Positions 1 through 8,914 of a stretch of DNA of 64,000 nucleotides are shown here, one piece after another. The notes under the pieces are model-generated. The model had not been told where the DNA came from. It saw nothing but the letters and a program-made list of their open reading frames with translations, and did no database searches. Within the stretch, counting starts at the first letter, position 1. The number at the start of each line of letters is the position of its first letter. A program made the translations under genes and the position numbers. The stretch is taken from positions 186,001 to 250,000 of the forward strand of contig NZ_JAQPCN010000002.1 in assembly GCF_028464225.1 (NCBI RefSeq), given 5' to 3'. The DNA is from Zeaxanthinibacter sp. PT1. GTDB taxonomy: Bacteria > Bacteroidota > Bacteroidia > Flavobacteriales > Flavobacteriaceae.

Positions 1-6
1 GGCATA

Positions 7-939
7 TTAGAGTTTTAGGATCCTGCGAGAATCCGTATTGTATAGAAAATTATATTTAAGTGCTCCACCAAGGTAGGATTCATTATCTCTCAGTTGTGAA
101 TAATAATTGGCCTTACCCTCCAGGATTTCTTTTCCTTTATCGGTGATCTTAACAGGGTTAAAGCCCTTAAACAGTGGCTTCAGACTGGTGATAACCCGTT
201 CATATTGGGTATCCCCAAATCCGTAGAGCGTTTGGGTTTCAAGAAGGTTAGTCAGCAGTGCCTTTTTAGACTTGGGTTTCTCCAGTAGGGAAACTTCCAG
301 AATCCTATTCTCAATATCGTTCAGCCCATTCTTAATGGTTGGAAACCTCTTCAGGTGAGCTTTCAGAGCATCGGAGAGATATTCAAAGCTAAAATGATCA
401 GAATCAGTGATATTTTCGAGCCTGATAGGATTGTCGCTGCAATAGAGTTGCCAGACATAATCTGCATATTCAATATCGTCCTGGCTCAGTACCTTGCGGC
501 TATTGAACAAACTTAATAATTGTTCGTTGCTTAACTTGTTTAAGCTGGTCAGCTGTGATGTTTCCGGGTCTTTACCGGTGCGAACCATGGAAATCTCGGC
601 ATGCCGGCGATGAGTCTTTAACCAGCTCAGTACGGCGAGCATATTAATTTGACAATAGAGGTCATGCTCAAACCAGAGTATGATCTGGTCTTGCTGTTTA
701 TGGTTGCATAGAGACCTGTATTCTTTCAGCGTTTTCTCAACAAACCAGGATTTACTTACATTATAATTCTTATGAAGAAATTCGAACCTTGTCTTCCAGA
801 AGGCCTCGCTACCGACGTTTGTTTCTGTTTTACCTTCGCATAGCATCTCCCTCCAGGTAATAATATCGCCCTTTAAATCCAGTTCCTGTAATCGCTGGGT
901 GAAACTGTCCCCGTTAGTAATATGCAGTTGGGAGCTCAT
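7..939 (-). CDS. DUF1835 domain protein, function unknown
   Basis: A 310-residue soluble protein with no signal peptide. The N-terminal part carries the pattern I associate with DUF1835: a HITNGDS stretch near residue 6, then a WREMLCEG segment and an ILWFEHDLYCQ segment around residues 86-97. The C-terminal third is rich in charged residues and resembles a winged-helix-like tail. DUF1835 proteins occur in Firmicutes and Bacteroidota and have no settled function. The gene is complete: its stop lies at positions 7-9. It is transcribed away from the SUI1-type gene behind it on the same strand, with about 70 bases between them, so co-transcription is possible but not shown. No catalytic residue can be assigned from sequence alone. 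Confidence 0.75.
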   Translation of the reverse strand: MSSQLHITNGDSFTQRLQELDLKGDIITWREMLCEGKTETNVGSEAFWKTRFEFLHKNYNVSKSWFVEKTLKEYRSLCNHKQQDQIILWFEHDLYCQINMLAVLSWLKTHRRHAEISMVRTGKDPETSQLTSLNKLSNEQLLSLFNSRKVLSQDDIEYADYVWQLYCSDNPIRLENITDSDHFSFEYLSDALKAHLKRFPTIKNGLNDIENRILEVSLLEKPKSKKALLTNLLETQTLYGFGDTQYERVITSLKPLFKGFNPVKITDKGKEILEGKANYYSQLRDNESYLGGALKYNFLYNTDSRRILKL

Positions 940-1012
940 TGTCTAATTTGGTTTGTGTTCTAACCCCTAAGGTACATCAATAAAGAAAAAAAGAAAAACT
1001 AATTAACAGAAT

Positions 1013-1342
1013 TCAGCCGCCTACACGCTTGGTTTTAAAGCCTTTTTCCTGCAATATTTCCATGATCTGGTCGCGATAGTCGCCCTGCAGGATGATCTGC
1101 TCGTTTTTATAACTTCCACCGACGCTCAACCTCGTTTTGAGCTCTTTACAAAGTTTCTTAAAATCTTCATCCGCCCCGGTATAACCGTCCAGAATGGTTA
1201 CAGGTTTTCCCTTTCGTTTTTCGTACTTACAGAGGATAGGATCTTCCTGCATCCATATACCGCCACTCCTGTCCTCCTCTACAGCGTCCTCTTTAGGAAC
1301 ATGATCCGGGAACAAATTCTGTAATTGATCTTTTAGGTCCAT
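1013..1342 (-). CDS. SUI1/eIF1-type translation factor (YciH-like)
   Basis: A 109-residue protein. The C-terminal 70 residues match the SUI1 (eIF1) fold: a basic segment followed by VTILDGYTG, then KELKTRLSVGGSYKN and ILQGDYRDQIMEIL, ending in a GFKTKRVGG tail. In bacteria this family (YciH) binds the small ribosomal subunit and is thought to influence initiation fidelity, probably under stress. The first 35 residues are an acidic, low-complexity leader, which is common in bacterial members. The ATG at 1342 fits the family length. Its position upstream of the DUF1835 gene on the same strand gives no functional hint. The family call is firm; the exact role in this organism is inference. Confidence 0.9.
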   Translation of the reverse strand: MDLKDQLQNLFPDHVPKEDAVEEDRSGGIWMQEDPILCKYEKRKGKPVTILDGYTGADEDFKKLCKELKTRLSVGGSYKNEQIILQGDYRDQIMEILQEKGFKTKRVGG

Positions 1343-1414
1343 TAAAGTTAGTGAAAATAACGCCTGCTATTCATTGATTATCAATAAATTAACAGGCATT
1401 AATTAAAGTTTAAG

Positions 1415-2371
1415 TTATTTTTTGATCAGACCGAGATCGATCAGTCTCTCGTGCAGAAATTCTCCTGCAGTGATGTCCTCAAATTGCTTAGGATTGTCCT
1501 CATCGATACAGTTTTCCAGGCAATTCAACGGCATTTCGCTGACAGGGTGCATAAAGAATGGGATGCTGTAACGAGACTTACCCCATTCCTCTTTAGGAGG
1601 GTTGACGACCTGGTGAATGGTCGATTTCAACTTGTTATTCGATAAGCGAGAAAGCATATCACCTACATTGATCATGAGCTGGTCGGGTTTCGCAATAGCA
1701 TCTACCCATTCTCCCTCGTGGTTCTTAACCTGTAATCCGCGTCCGTGTGCCCCCATCAGTAAGGTGATCAGGTTGATATCCCCGTGGGCGGCAGCCCGTA
1801 CCGCGTTTTTAGGCTCTTCAGTAATAGGAGGATAGTGAATTGGTCTGAGAATAGAGTTCCCGTTGGTGATGTATTCATCAAAATAAGTCTCTTCCAAGCC
1901 CAGGTGAAGGGCAAGGGCTCTTAATACATAACGAGCAGTTTTTTCCAGCATTTTATAGGTTTCCTTACCTACTTCGTTAAAATCTGGCAACTCTTTTACT
2001 TCTACGTTATCCGGGTACTCTTCTTCGAGTTTTGGATCGTTCTCCACGTATTGGCCAAAATGCCAAAACTCTTTAAGGTCACCTTCTTTTTTGCCTTTTG
2101 CATGTTCCTTTCCAAAAGAAGTGTATCCTCGTTGACCCCCTATACCGGGAATCTCGTAGGAATCTTTCACCTCTTGTGGCAGGTTAAAAAACTTCTTGAT
2201 TTCTTCATATAGGTCTTCTACCAGCTGGTCTGATAAAAAGTGCCCGCTTAGCGCGACAAATCCTATATTTTCAAAAGCACTACCTATCTCCCGGATGAAT
2301 TTCTCCTTCCGTTCTTTATCTCCTGAAATGAAATCTCTTAGATCTACACTTGGAATTGCGTTCATATTCAT
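1415..2371 (-). CDS. 2-oxoglutarate/Fe(II)-dependent oxygenase, isopenicillin N synthase family
   Basis: A 318-residue cytosolic protein with the double-stranded beta-helix of the IPNS family. The N-terminal non-heme dioxygenase segment begins at IPSVDL. The predicted iron ligands are His196 and Asp198 (AAHGDINLITLL) and His253 (STIHQVVNP), and the RxS co-substrate motif is Arg267-Tyr-Ser269 (SRYSIPFF), so it should be catalytically competent. Members hydroxylate, desaturate or cyclise small molecules. Substrate cannot be read from the sequence. Homologues of this length are widespread in flavobacteria and are usually annotated only as isopenicillin N synthase family oxygenase. The gene diverges from the E1 gene at 2493. 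Start chosen at the ATG at 2371; a second in-frame ATG lies two codons later. Confidence 0.85.
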   Translation of the reverse strand: MNMNAIPSVDLRDFISGDKERKEKFIREIGSAFENIGFVALSGHFLSDQLVEDLYEEIKKFFNLPQEVKDSYEIPGIGGQRGYTSFGKEHAKGKKEGDLKEFWHFGQYVENDPKLEEEYPDNVEVKELPDFNEVGKETYKMLEKTARYVLRALALHLGLEETYFDEYITNGNSILRPIHYPPITEEPKNAVRAAAHGDINLITLLMGAHGRGLQVKNHEGEWVDAIAKPDQLMINVGDMLSRLSNNKLKSTIHQVVNPPKEEWGKSRYSIPFFMHPVSEMPLNCLENCIDEDNPKQFEDITAGEFLHERLIDLGLIKK

Positions 2372-2492
2372 ATTTCAAAATTGGAAGTCAAAGTTAATAA
2401 AATTAACCATATGAGGGACATCGGAGGCGCTGTGGAAATGTTCCCTATTTTATTACATTTACCTTATAAACTTCCAAACACTCCATCCGCTT

Positions 2493-4469
2493 ATGCACTA
2501 CCAGAATGACGGCATTCCCGAATCCTTACAAAAAGACCTCTACAGATCGATGCTATTTCCGCGGATGATCGAAGAAAAAATGCTAATCCTTCTAAGGCAG
2601 GGTAAGGTTTCTAAATGGTTCAGCGGAATAGGGCAGGAGGCCATATCTATCGGGGTAACTCATGCCCTGAAACCAGAGGAATACATTTTACCCCTTCACA
2701 GGAACCTCGGAGTATTTACAAGTCGGAAAGTTCCTTTGAAAAGACTTTTTTCCCAATGGCAGGGTAAGGCAGCCGGTTTTACCCAGGGTCGTGACCGCAG
2801 CTTTCATTTTGGCACACAGGAATACAAGATCGTGGGAATGATTTCCCATCTGGGTCCGCAACTCGGGGTGGCAGATGGAATTGCCCTTGCCGATCTTTTA
2901 AATGATAGAAAACGGGTAACTGCTGTATTTACGGGAGAGGGAGGTACCAGCGAGGGTGATTTCCACGAAGCACTGAATATCGCATCGGTATGGGATCTCC
3001 CGGTGTTATTCTGTATAGAAAACAATGGTTATGGCTTATCTACGCCCACGGAAGAGCAATTCCGCTGCGAACATATTGCAGATAAAGGCAAGGGGTATGG
3101 TATGGAATCTTATGTCATAGAGGGAAACAACATCCTGGAAGTCTACACAAAAGTTTCTGCGATCTGTGAAAGCATGCGTAAACACCCGAGGCCGGTAATG
3201 GTCGAATTCAAGACATTCCGGATGCGGGGTCACGAGGAAGCAAGTGGTACAAAATATGTCCCAGCAGAATTAATGGAGACATGGGCGGCACGGGATCCAC
3301 TGGAGAATTATGAGACTTTTCTCCTGGAAAAAGGGATACTGGATGATGAAGAAATCAAAGCGATCCGAATCGGGATTCAATCAGAAATTGAAGAAGGATT
3401 GCAGGAAGCGGGCGAAGAACCGGAGGTCGAGTTTGATGAAGGACATGAACTGGGGTGTGTCTATAAAACATTTGAATACGAGGATACACCGGCAGGCACT
3501 ACCTATAAGAATATCAGGTTAATCGATGCGGTTTCCCAGGGTTTAAGGCAATCTATGGAGCGCCACCCTAATCTGGTGCTCATGGGGCAGGATATTGCAG
3601 GATACGGCGGGGTTTTTAAGGTGACAGAAGGTTTTGCCGATACTTTTGGCACAGAGAGAGTCCGTAATACCCCCATCTGTGAATCCGCAGTGATATCTGC
3701 GGCCATGGGCCTTTCTATCAATGGTATGAAAGCCATGGTAGAGATGCAATTTGCCGATTTTGTCAGTAGTGGTTTTAATCCTGTTGTTAATTACCTGGCT
3801 AAAGTGCATTATCGATGGAACCAGGCTGCGGATGTCGTTATCCGGATGCCTTGTGGTGCAGGAGTGGGCGCGGGTCCGTTCCATTCCCAGACCAATGAAG
3901 CCTGGTTTACCAAAACGCCCGGGCTAAAAGTAGTATACCCTGCTTTTCCTTACGATGCCAAAGGATTGCTGGCAACGGCCATTAACGATCCTAACCCCGT
4001 CCTCTTTTTTGAACATAAGGCCCTGTACCGAAGTATATACCAGAACGTCCCGACAGATTATTATACCCTGCCCTTTGGCCAAGCTGCTTTGTTGAAAGAA
4101 GGTGAACAGATAAGTATTGTAGCGTATGGAGCTGCTGTACATTGGGCACTTAGTACCCTTGAAGCCCACCCGGAGATTTCTGCAGACCTGATTGATCTTC
4201 GAAGCTTGCAGCCTCTGGATACCGAGTGTATTTATAGATCAGTAAGGAAAACCGGGAAGTTGATCATACTGCAGGAGGACACCCTTTTCGGAGGAGTCGC
4301 AAGTGATATCTCCGCTTTGGTCATGGAGCACTGCTTTGAATCCCTGGATGCACCCGTTAAGAGGGTTGGTAGCTTGGAGACCCCTATTCCCTTTGCCGCA
4401 GCACTGGAAGCAGGTTTTTTGCCCAAGCAGCGTTTTGAACAGGAATTGATGTCACTTATCGAGTATTGA
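2493..4469 (+). CDS. 2-oxoacid dehydrogenase E1, alpha and beta subunits fused
   Basis: A 658-residue thiamine-diphosphate enzyme in which E1 alpha (residues about 1-320) and E1 beta (about 340-658) are one chain. The alpha part has the cofactor-binding GEGGTSEGDFHEALN to ENNGYG motif. The beta part shows GQDIAGYGGVFKVTEGF, the FADF segment, the GAGVGAGPFHSQ segment and a C-terminal transketolase domain (LIDLRSLQPLD). Such fusions are typical of Bacteroidota and are usually assigned to branched-chain or pyruvate dehydrogenase complexes, where E1 decarboxylates the 2-oxoacid and acylates the E2 lipoyl group. E2 and E3 genes are not nearby. Branched-chain acyl-CoA from such an enzyme primes iso-fatty acids in this phylum, which could bear on the polyketide operon at 6001, but that link is speculative. 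Confidence 0.9.
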   Translation: MHYQNDGIPESLQKDLYRSMLFPRMIEEKMLILLRQGKVSKWFSGIGQEAISIGVTHALKPEEYILPLHRNLGVFTSRKVPLKRLFSQWQGKAAGFTQGRDRSFHFGTQEYKIVGMISHLGPQLGVADGIALADLLNDRKRVTAVFTGEGGTSEGDFHEALNIASVWDLPVLFCIENNGYGLSTPTEEQFRCEHIADKGKGYGMESYVIEGNNILEVYTKVSAICESMRKHPRPVMVEFKTFRMRGHEEASGTKYVPAELMETWAARDPLENYETFLLEKGILDDEEIKAIRIGIQSEIEEGLQEAGEEPEVEFDEGHELGCVYKTFEYEDTPAGTTYKNIRLIDAVSQGLRQSMERHPNLVLMGQDIAGYGGVFKVTEGFADTFGTERVRNTPICESAVISAAMGLSINGMKAMVEMQFADFVSSGFNPVVNYLAKVHYRWNQAADVVIRMPCGAGVGAGPFHSQTNEAWFTKTPGLKVVYPAFPYDAKGLLATAINDPNPVLFFEHKALYRSIYQNVPTDYYTLPFGQAALLKEGEQISIVAYGAAVHWALSTLEAHPEISADLIDLRSLQPLDTECIYRSVRKTGKLIILQEDTLFGGVASDISALVMEHCFESLDAPVKRVGSLETPIPFAAALEAGFLPKQRFEQELMSLIEY

Positions 4470-4629
4470 TGAATGCGTCAATAATACTTTTGTTTCCATC
4501 ATTCAAATCCTTCTTTAATTAACATCTTGCAGTACTATTTCGGTGAACCGAGTTTAATTTGATTCGACAGAACCGGAACACCAAACTTTACGTTAATAGA
4601 TGTTGAATCATCAAAAGAGAAAGATAATT

Positions 4630-5118
4630 ATGAAACAATCATTTTACTGGTTCAGTGGTTTATTACTACTGATCATTATTTCTTGCTCTATTTCAAAATC
4701 CGTACGTGAGCAGCGAAACTTGATAAGCGGGTCATGGACCCTCGAGAATATATCATATGAGAATAACCAGGGAAGTTTTAAGTCTGAGTTATTCGGAGAC
4801 GCTAATGCCGTGTGTTTTGAAGGGAGCGATTGGTATTTTAGAGACAATAACAGTACCGGGAGGTATACGATAGAACAAGGCAGCCTATGTAGTGGCGGTG
4901 ACCGTTTTATACGTTGGTCCGTAATTGAGAGACCCGAAACCTATTCGAGCGAATTACAATTTAAGTTTATAGATGAGAAGCGAAAAGATATTTCCGGGGG
5001 CACCGGGTATCGATTAAAGATCGCCCAGCTAACGGATGCACAGATGACCCTAAAATCAGACGTTAATGTCAATGGGGAAGCTGTGACCGTAGTTTACGAA
5101 TTCAATAAAAAATCATAA
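4630..5118 (+). CDS. Lipocalin-like lipoprotein
   Basis: A 162-residue protein starting at ATG 4630, with a lipoprotein signal peptide (LLLLIIISCS, lipidated Cys near residue 20). An ATG ten codons earlier (4600) would put basic residues before the signal and is less likely; a purine-rich GAGAAAG precedes 4630. The mature part contains SGSWTLENIS and beta-strand-rich segments like the lipocalin-like domain of many flavobacterial lipoproteins. It probably sits in the envelope and may bind a small ligand, but no ligand-binding residue can be assigned. One base separates its stop from the OmpA-like gene, so the two form an operon. Confidence 0.7.
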   Translation: MKQSFYWFSGLLLLIIISCSISKSVREQRNLISGSWTLENISYENNQGSFKSELFGDANAVCFEGSDWYFRDNNSTGRYTIEQGSLCSGGDRFIRWSVIERPETYSSELQFKFIDEKRKDISGGTGYRLKIAQLTDAQMTLKSDVNVNGEAVTVVYEFNKKS

Positions 5119-5119
5119 T

Positions 5120-5818
5120 ATGTTAAGAGATATAAAATACACCAAGTTCATCAGTATGTTGCTGGTGATGGGATTGGTATTTGGATGTAATGCCGTTAAG
5201 AATGCCAACAACAAGCAGAAAGGTGCTGTCATCGGTAGCGCCGGAGGAGCCGTTATAGGTGGAGTTGTTGGAAACAATGTCGGTAAAGGAAACACCGTGT
5301 TAGGTGCTATCATCGGCGGAGTAGTCGGTGGAGTTGCAGGGGGTTACATCGGAGATCGCATGGACCGCCAGGCAGAGGAAATTGAAAACCAGGTACCCGG
5401 TGCAGAAGTCACCAGGGTCGGAGAAGGGATCAATGTGACTTTTGACGAGAACAGCGGTGTTTACTTTGAGTTGAATAAAAGCACAATTAAAGGACCGGCG
5501 GCTGTTACACTGGATCGCCTGGCCGGAATATTCAAGGAATATCCCAAATCTAATATCCTGATTGAAGGACATACAGACAGTAGTGGTAGCGACGAGTACA
5601 ATATGACCTTGTCTAAACAAAGGGCAAAGTCGGTTAGTGATTACCTGATCGCCCAGGGTATTGATGCCAGCCGTTTTACCACAAAATGGTACGGTGAAGA
5701 GCAGCCAAGGTTTGACAATAGTACCCCTGAAGGACGATCTAAGAACAGGAGAGTTGAACTGGGAATAGTTGCCAGCGAAGAATTAAAAGAGGAAGCCAGG
5801 AGAGAAACCCAGGAATAA
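5120..5818 (+). CDS. OmpA-family lipoprotein with glycine zipper (YiaD-like)
   Basis: A 232-residue protein: lipoprotein signal (LLVMGLVFGCNAV), a glycine-zipper region with many GxxxG spacings at about residues 35-75 (GSAGGAVIGGVVG and GGVVGGVAGGYIG), then a C-terminal OmpA peptidoglycan-binding domain from about 110 to 220. The OmpA core is clear: ILIEGHTDSSGSDEYN and LSKQRAKSVSDYL, ending in SKNRRVEL. The layout matches the E. coli YiaD type, in which a lipid anchor and the zipper associate with membrane while the OmpA domain binds peptidoglycan. It likely tethers the outer membrane to the wall. It is co-transcribed with the lipocalin-like lipoprotein. Its 3' side is followed by the structured RNA/terminator element at 5835-5955. 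Confidence 0.9.
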   Translation: MLRDIKYTKFISMLLVMGLVFGCNAVKNANNKQKGAVIGSAGGAVIGGVVGNNVGKGNTVLGAIIGGVVGGVAGGYIGDRMDRQAEEIENQVPGAEVTRVGEGINVTFDENSGVYFELNKSTIKGPAAVTLDRLAGIFKEYPKSNILIEGHTDSSGSDEYNMTLSKQRAKSVSDYLIAQGIDASRFTTKWYGEEQPRFDNSTPEGRSKNRRVELGIVASEELKEEARRETQE

Positions 5819-5834
5819 CTTCTTCAAATAGACG

Positions 5835-5955
5835 AAAGTCGACCTGTACAGGAAACCGTCACTATACTTCATTCAAAAAATTATAGACGGTCTGATCCAC
5901 TTGCCGATGTGGGGACGTTGTGGCAATAGGATTCCTGAACAGGTCGATTTTTTTT
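5835..5955 (+). ncRNA. Predicted structured RNA (three-way junction) ending in a T8 tract
   Basis: Two arms close a roughly 120-base element. Positions 5835-5854 pair with 5932-5951; the core TCGACCTGT/ACAGGTCGA and CAGGAA/TTCCTG are separated by one A-A mismatch. Inside, ACCGTC (5855-5860) pairs with GACGGT (5886-5891), extended by TATA/TATA past a two-base bulge. TTGCC (5901-5905) pairs with GGCAA (5922-5926) and ATGT pairs with ACGT around a GGGG loop. Eight Ts follow at 5948-5955. It lies between the OmpA-like gene and the first gene of the polyketide operon, 45 bases before that ATG. It could be a large intrinsic terminator of the upstream operon, a small RNA, or a 5' leader/attenuator of the polyketide operon. 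Pairing was found by eye; no covariation was tested. Confidence 0.5.
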
Positions 5956-6000
5956 ATGTCCAGAACTCACATCACACAGCCAAAATAGTATCTTCCTTCC

Positions 6001-7119
6001 ATGAAACGCCATGAAGTGATCATTGTTGGAGGAGGCCTTGCAGGCTTAACTGCTGCGATAGACCTTGCTGTAAGAGGGCGGGAAGTGCTGATTATAGAAA
6101 AGCATGCCTATCCCCGCCACAAAGTCTGCGGAGAATATTTATCCGGCGAAGTATGGCCATACCTCCATACCATCGGCGTTGAACTTCCAGGAGCTATTAC
6201 CATAGATACTTTATCCTGGTCTGTGCCAGGGAGGCGGCCCGTGGAAACCAGGTTGCCCTTAGGTGGGGTAGGGATCAGTCGTTATGGCCTTGATGCACTT
6301 TTGTATCAAAAGGCATGCGATGCCGGAGTCCAAGTGCTCATTGACGCTGTGACCGATATTAAAGCCCTCCCCGGCTGTTTCCAGGTAAGGACAAAAGGAA
6401 AAGTATACGAGTCCCGGGTCGTTCTTGGCGCATACGGAAAAAGAGAATCTCTCGATAAATCATTAGGCCGTCAGTTTATCTCCAGGAAATCACCCTGGTT
6501 GGCAGTAAAGGCCCATTACCATTGCCAGGGATGGCCAGATCGCCTGGTTGGATTACACACGTTTAAAGGAGGGTACGGTGGTCTTTCCAAGACCGAGCTG
6601 GGTACTGTTAATTTTTGTTACCTAGTGCGTTATGACTCCTTTAAACGCTATAGGAATATGACAGAATTCAAGGAAGAGGTGATCTCTGAAAACAGGGAGC
6701 TTCGTCATTTTCTGCGGCATTCCAAAATGGTATTTGACAAGCCAATGTCCATAGCGCAGATCTCTTTTGGAACTAAAAACCCTGTTGACAACGGCTTACT
6801 GATGATTGGGGATACGGCAGGAGTGATACATCCCCTGTGTGGGAACGGCATGGCAATGGCCATACACTCAGCCTCTATTGCTGCCAGGCTGGTCCACCAG
6901 TACCTGTCAACTTCCTCTGACGACCTACTGTCAGTTCGTCGAGAATACCGCAGGCTATGGCAGGCCAACTTCAGGAAAAGACTGATGATTGGGTCAGCAT
7001 TGCAAACTGTACTGTTAAATGATTCGCTGGCGTCACTTTCACAAGCGACCATTGCCCGGTCTCCCAGTTTGTTAAGGGCGGTCATCCGGGCAACCCATGG
7101 AAAAGGTATACCGATATGA
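6001..7119 (+). CDS. FAD-dependent oxidoreductase of the polyketide operon (GGR/monooxygenase-like)
   Basis: A 372-residue flavoprotein. An N-terminal Rossmann FAD motif (VGGGLAGLTAAIDLA, residues about 9-23) is followed by PRHKVCGEYLSGE, a pattern seen in geranylgeranyl-reductase-like and aromatic hydroxylase-like flavoproteins. The second FAD motif GDTAGVIHPLCGNGMAMA is near residue 270. It is first in a seven-gene operon and overlaps the methyltransferase by the classic ATGA. By analogy with SrsC of Streptomyces griseus, a flavoprotein that hydroxylates a type III PKS alkylresorcinol, it may hydroxylate the polyketide ring toward a quinone; reduction of an alkyl chain is the alternative. 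Family membership is visible; the reaction is inference. Confidence 0.8.
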   Translation: MKRHEVIIVGGGLAGLTAAIDLAVRGREVLIIEKHAYPRHKVCGEYLSGEVWPYLHTIGVELPGAITIDTLSWSVPGRRPVETRLPLGGVGISRYGLDALLYQKACDAGVQVLIDAVTDIKALPGCFQVRTKGKVYESRVVLGAYGKRESLDKSLGRQFISRKSPWLAVKAHYHCQGWPDRLVGLHTFKGGYGGLSKTELGTVNFCYLVRYDSFKRYRNMTEFKEEVISENRELRHFLRHSKMVFDKPMSIAQISFGTKNPVDNGLLMIGDTAGVIHPLCGNGMAMAIHSASIAARLVHQYLSTSSDDLLSVRREYRRLWQANFRKRLMIGSALQTVLLNDSLASLSQATIARSPSLLRAVIRATHGKGIPI

Positions 7120-7841
7120 TAGCATTTAAAAAACGCTCTGAGGAAGAAGAAGCTATGGACGATCCGGGGTTGAAGGAAGCAGACCTGGACGAAGTTTTTA
7201 ACGATCTTAACCGTACCAACCAACTCCTGGCGGGGCAATATATAACACTGAAAGCCACGAGGAGATTACTGGATCAGAACCAGGGAAGTCCGGCTTGTAT
7301 TGCCGATATGGGTTGTGGTGACGGTGACCTTCTTCGACGCCTGGCTGCTTATTGCAGGAAGAGCGGGATAGAAGCAACTTTTACAGGCGTAGATAACAGC
7401 GAGGCAGCACTTGCCATCGCGAGGCGCAAATCTGTAGATTACCCCGAGATTACGTATAAAAAGGAGGACTTGTTGCAATTAGACCCAGGAGATAATCAAT
7501 ATGATATTCTTCTTTGTACGCTCACCCTACACCATTTTGCGGACCGTGATATTGAAGTACTGCTTGGCATCTTTAGTCGTTGCGCCCGCAAAGCCATCGT
7601 GATACAGGATCTCCAAAGAAATAGAATAGCTTACTACCTTTTTCAGCTGTTTAGTCTTATTTTTATAAAAACAGAAATTGCAAAAGAAGACGGTTTGATC
7701 TCTATACGGAGCGGGTTCCGCAAACGTGAATTAATACGTTTTGCAGAAGCGCTCAGCGAATGGCGACACAGTATCCGGTGGCGTTGGTTATTCCGCTATC
7801 TCTGGGTAATTCAGGCCAAAGCACGCCAATCCTATGACTGA
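7116..7841 (+). CDS. SAM-dependent methyltransferase of the polyketide operon
   Basis: A 241-residue class I methyltransferase. The glycine-rich SAM motif I is IADMGCGDGDLLRRLA (about residues 62-77), with the acidic end of strand 2 at FTGVDNSEAAL and motif post-II near DILLCTLTLHHF. No signal peptide or membrane segment is seen in the catalytic part; the C-terminal third is basic. It overlaps the flavoprotein by 4 bases and the PKS by 8, so translation is probably coupled. SrsB in the Streptomyces phenolic-lipid operon methylates the resorcinol hydroxyl made by the type III PKS, and this gene occupies the equivalent place. O- versus C-methylation cannot be decided. An internal ATG at 7155 is an alternative start giving a more typical N-terminus. 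Confidence 0.8.
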   Translation: MIAFKKRSEEEEAMDDPGLKEADLDEVFNDLNRTNQLLAGQYITLKATRRLLDQNQGSPACIADMGCGDGDLLRRLAAYCRKSGIEATFTGVDNSEAALAIARRKSVDYPEITYKKEDLLQLDPGDNQYDILLCTLTLHHFADRDIEVLLGIFSRCARKAIVIQDLQRNRIAYYLFQLFSLIFIKTEIAKEDGLISIRSGFRKRELIRFAEALSEWRHSIRWRWLFRYLWVIQAKARQSYD

Positions 7842-8889
7842 TACTAGAATTGTTGCGGTAAGCAAGTCGCTTCCGCCATATTGCCGGGAAACCCCGGAGA
7901 TATTACCATATGTAGAACGCTGGCTGGGAGCGCAGGAACCCAGGTTCAGGCGTAAAGTAATGAAGATTTTTGAAGGGGCTGCCGTGGACAAGCGATATAG
8001 CATCATGGAGGCCGATGATGTGTTTACCGAGACTTCATTTGAAGAAAAGAATCGCCTTTACGCGGATGCAGTTAAGGAATTGGGATCGGATGTACTTCAG
8101 AAAGCTCTGTCACAAGCCGGGTGGGAGGGGGGTTCGCTGGATTATATCATTACGGTGAGTTGTACCGGGATCATGATACCCTCTCTGGACGCATACCTTA
8201 TCAACGATCTTGGACTCAGACAGGATATCATCCGTTTACCGGTGACAGAAATGGGTTGTGCAGCTGGCGTTTCCGGACTGATCTATGCGCGAAACTTCCT
8301 GAGGTCTAATCCCGGAAAGCGGGTAGCTTTGGTGGCCGTAGAGAGTCCTACAGCTACTTTTCAGCACAGGGATTTTTCAATGGCCAATATGGTGAGTGTA
8401 GCCATTTTTGGTGATGGTGCTGCCTGCGTGCTGCTTTCATCGGAAAAAGATGCGCAAGGACCACGAATCATTGGGGACGGGATGTACCATTTCCCGGAAG
8501 CTACCCATATGATGGGCTTTGATCTTACCAACCCGGGGCTTCGGATGATCCTGGACCCTTCTGTTCCGGATACCATCAATGCACATTTTGATGCTATCAT
8601 CCATCCTTTCCTGCGGGAAAATGGCTCGGGAATTGACAAGCTAAACCGTTTGATCTTCCACCCGGGAGGGAGAAAGATCGTACAAGCCGTAGAAGATCGG
8701 TTCCGGCCCTTAGGTAAAAATATCGATGATACCCGCGAAACCCTCAGGTTGTATGGTAATATGAGCAGTGCTACCGTCCTATACGTGCTGGAGCGGTTTA
8801 TGAAAAAACCGGCACAACCGGGAGAACAGGGCCTGGTATTGAGCTTTGGCCCCGGCTTTTCTGCTCAACGGGTATTATTAGAATGGTAA
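7834..8889 (+). CDS. Type III polyketide synthase
   Basis: A 351-residue thiolase-fold enzyme of the chalcone/stilbene synthase family. The catalytic triad is complete: Cys142 (TEMGCAAGVSGL), His276 (LIFHPGGRK) and Asn309 (YGNMSSATVLYVLE). The GPG loop near the C-terminus (SFGPGF, 337-342) sets it apart from FabH-type KAS III enzymes. These homodimers load an acyl starter, extend it with malonyl units and cyclise the chain to pyrones, resorcinols or phloroglucinols. The neighbours (own ketosynthase, dehydratase, reductase and ACP) suggest a dedicated fatty-acyl starter, as in the Azotobacter ars system, so a phenolic lipid or alkylpyrone is the likely product class. Starter size and cyclisation mode cannot be read from sequence. 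Identity is firm; product is inference. Confidence 0.93.
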   Translation: MTDTRIVAVSKSLPPYCRETPEILPYVERWLGAQEPRFRRKVMKIFEGAAVDKRYSIMEADDVFTETSFEEKNRLYADAVKELGSDVLQKALSQAGWEGGSLDYIITVSCTGIMIPSLDAYLINDLGLRQDIIRLPVTEMGCAAGVSGLIYARNFLRSNPGKRVALVAVESPTATFQHRDFSMANMVSVAIFGDGAACVLLSSEKDAQGPRIIGDGMYHFPEATHMMGFDLTNPGLRMILDPSVPDTINAHFDAIIHPFLRENGSGIDKLNRLIFHPGGRKIVQAVEDRFRPLGKNIDDTRETLRLYGNMSSATVLYVLERFMKKPAQPGEQGLVLSFGPGFSAQRVLLEW

Positions 8890-8914
8890 TAATAAGAGTT
8901 AACCGAACAGTGAG

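Noticed and set aside
7834-8889. KAS III (FabH) identity for the PKS gene
   Set aside because: The chalcone-synthase-type Cys/His/Asn arrangement with HPGGRK and the GPG loop near the C-terminus fit type III PKS, and the neighbouring methyltransferase and flavoprotein support it.
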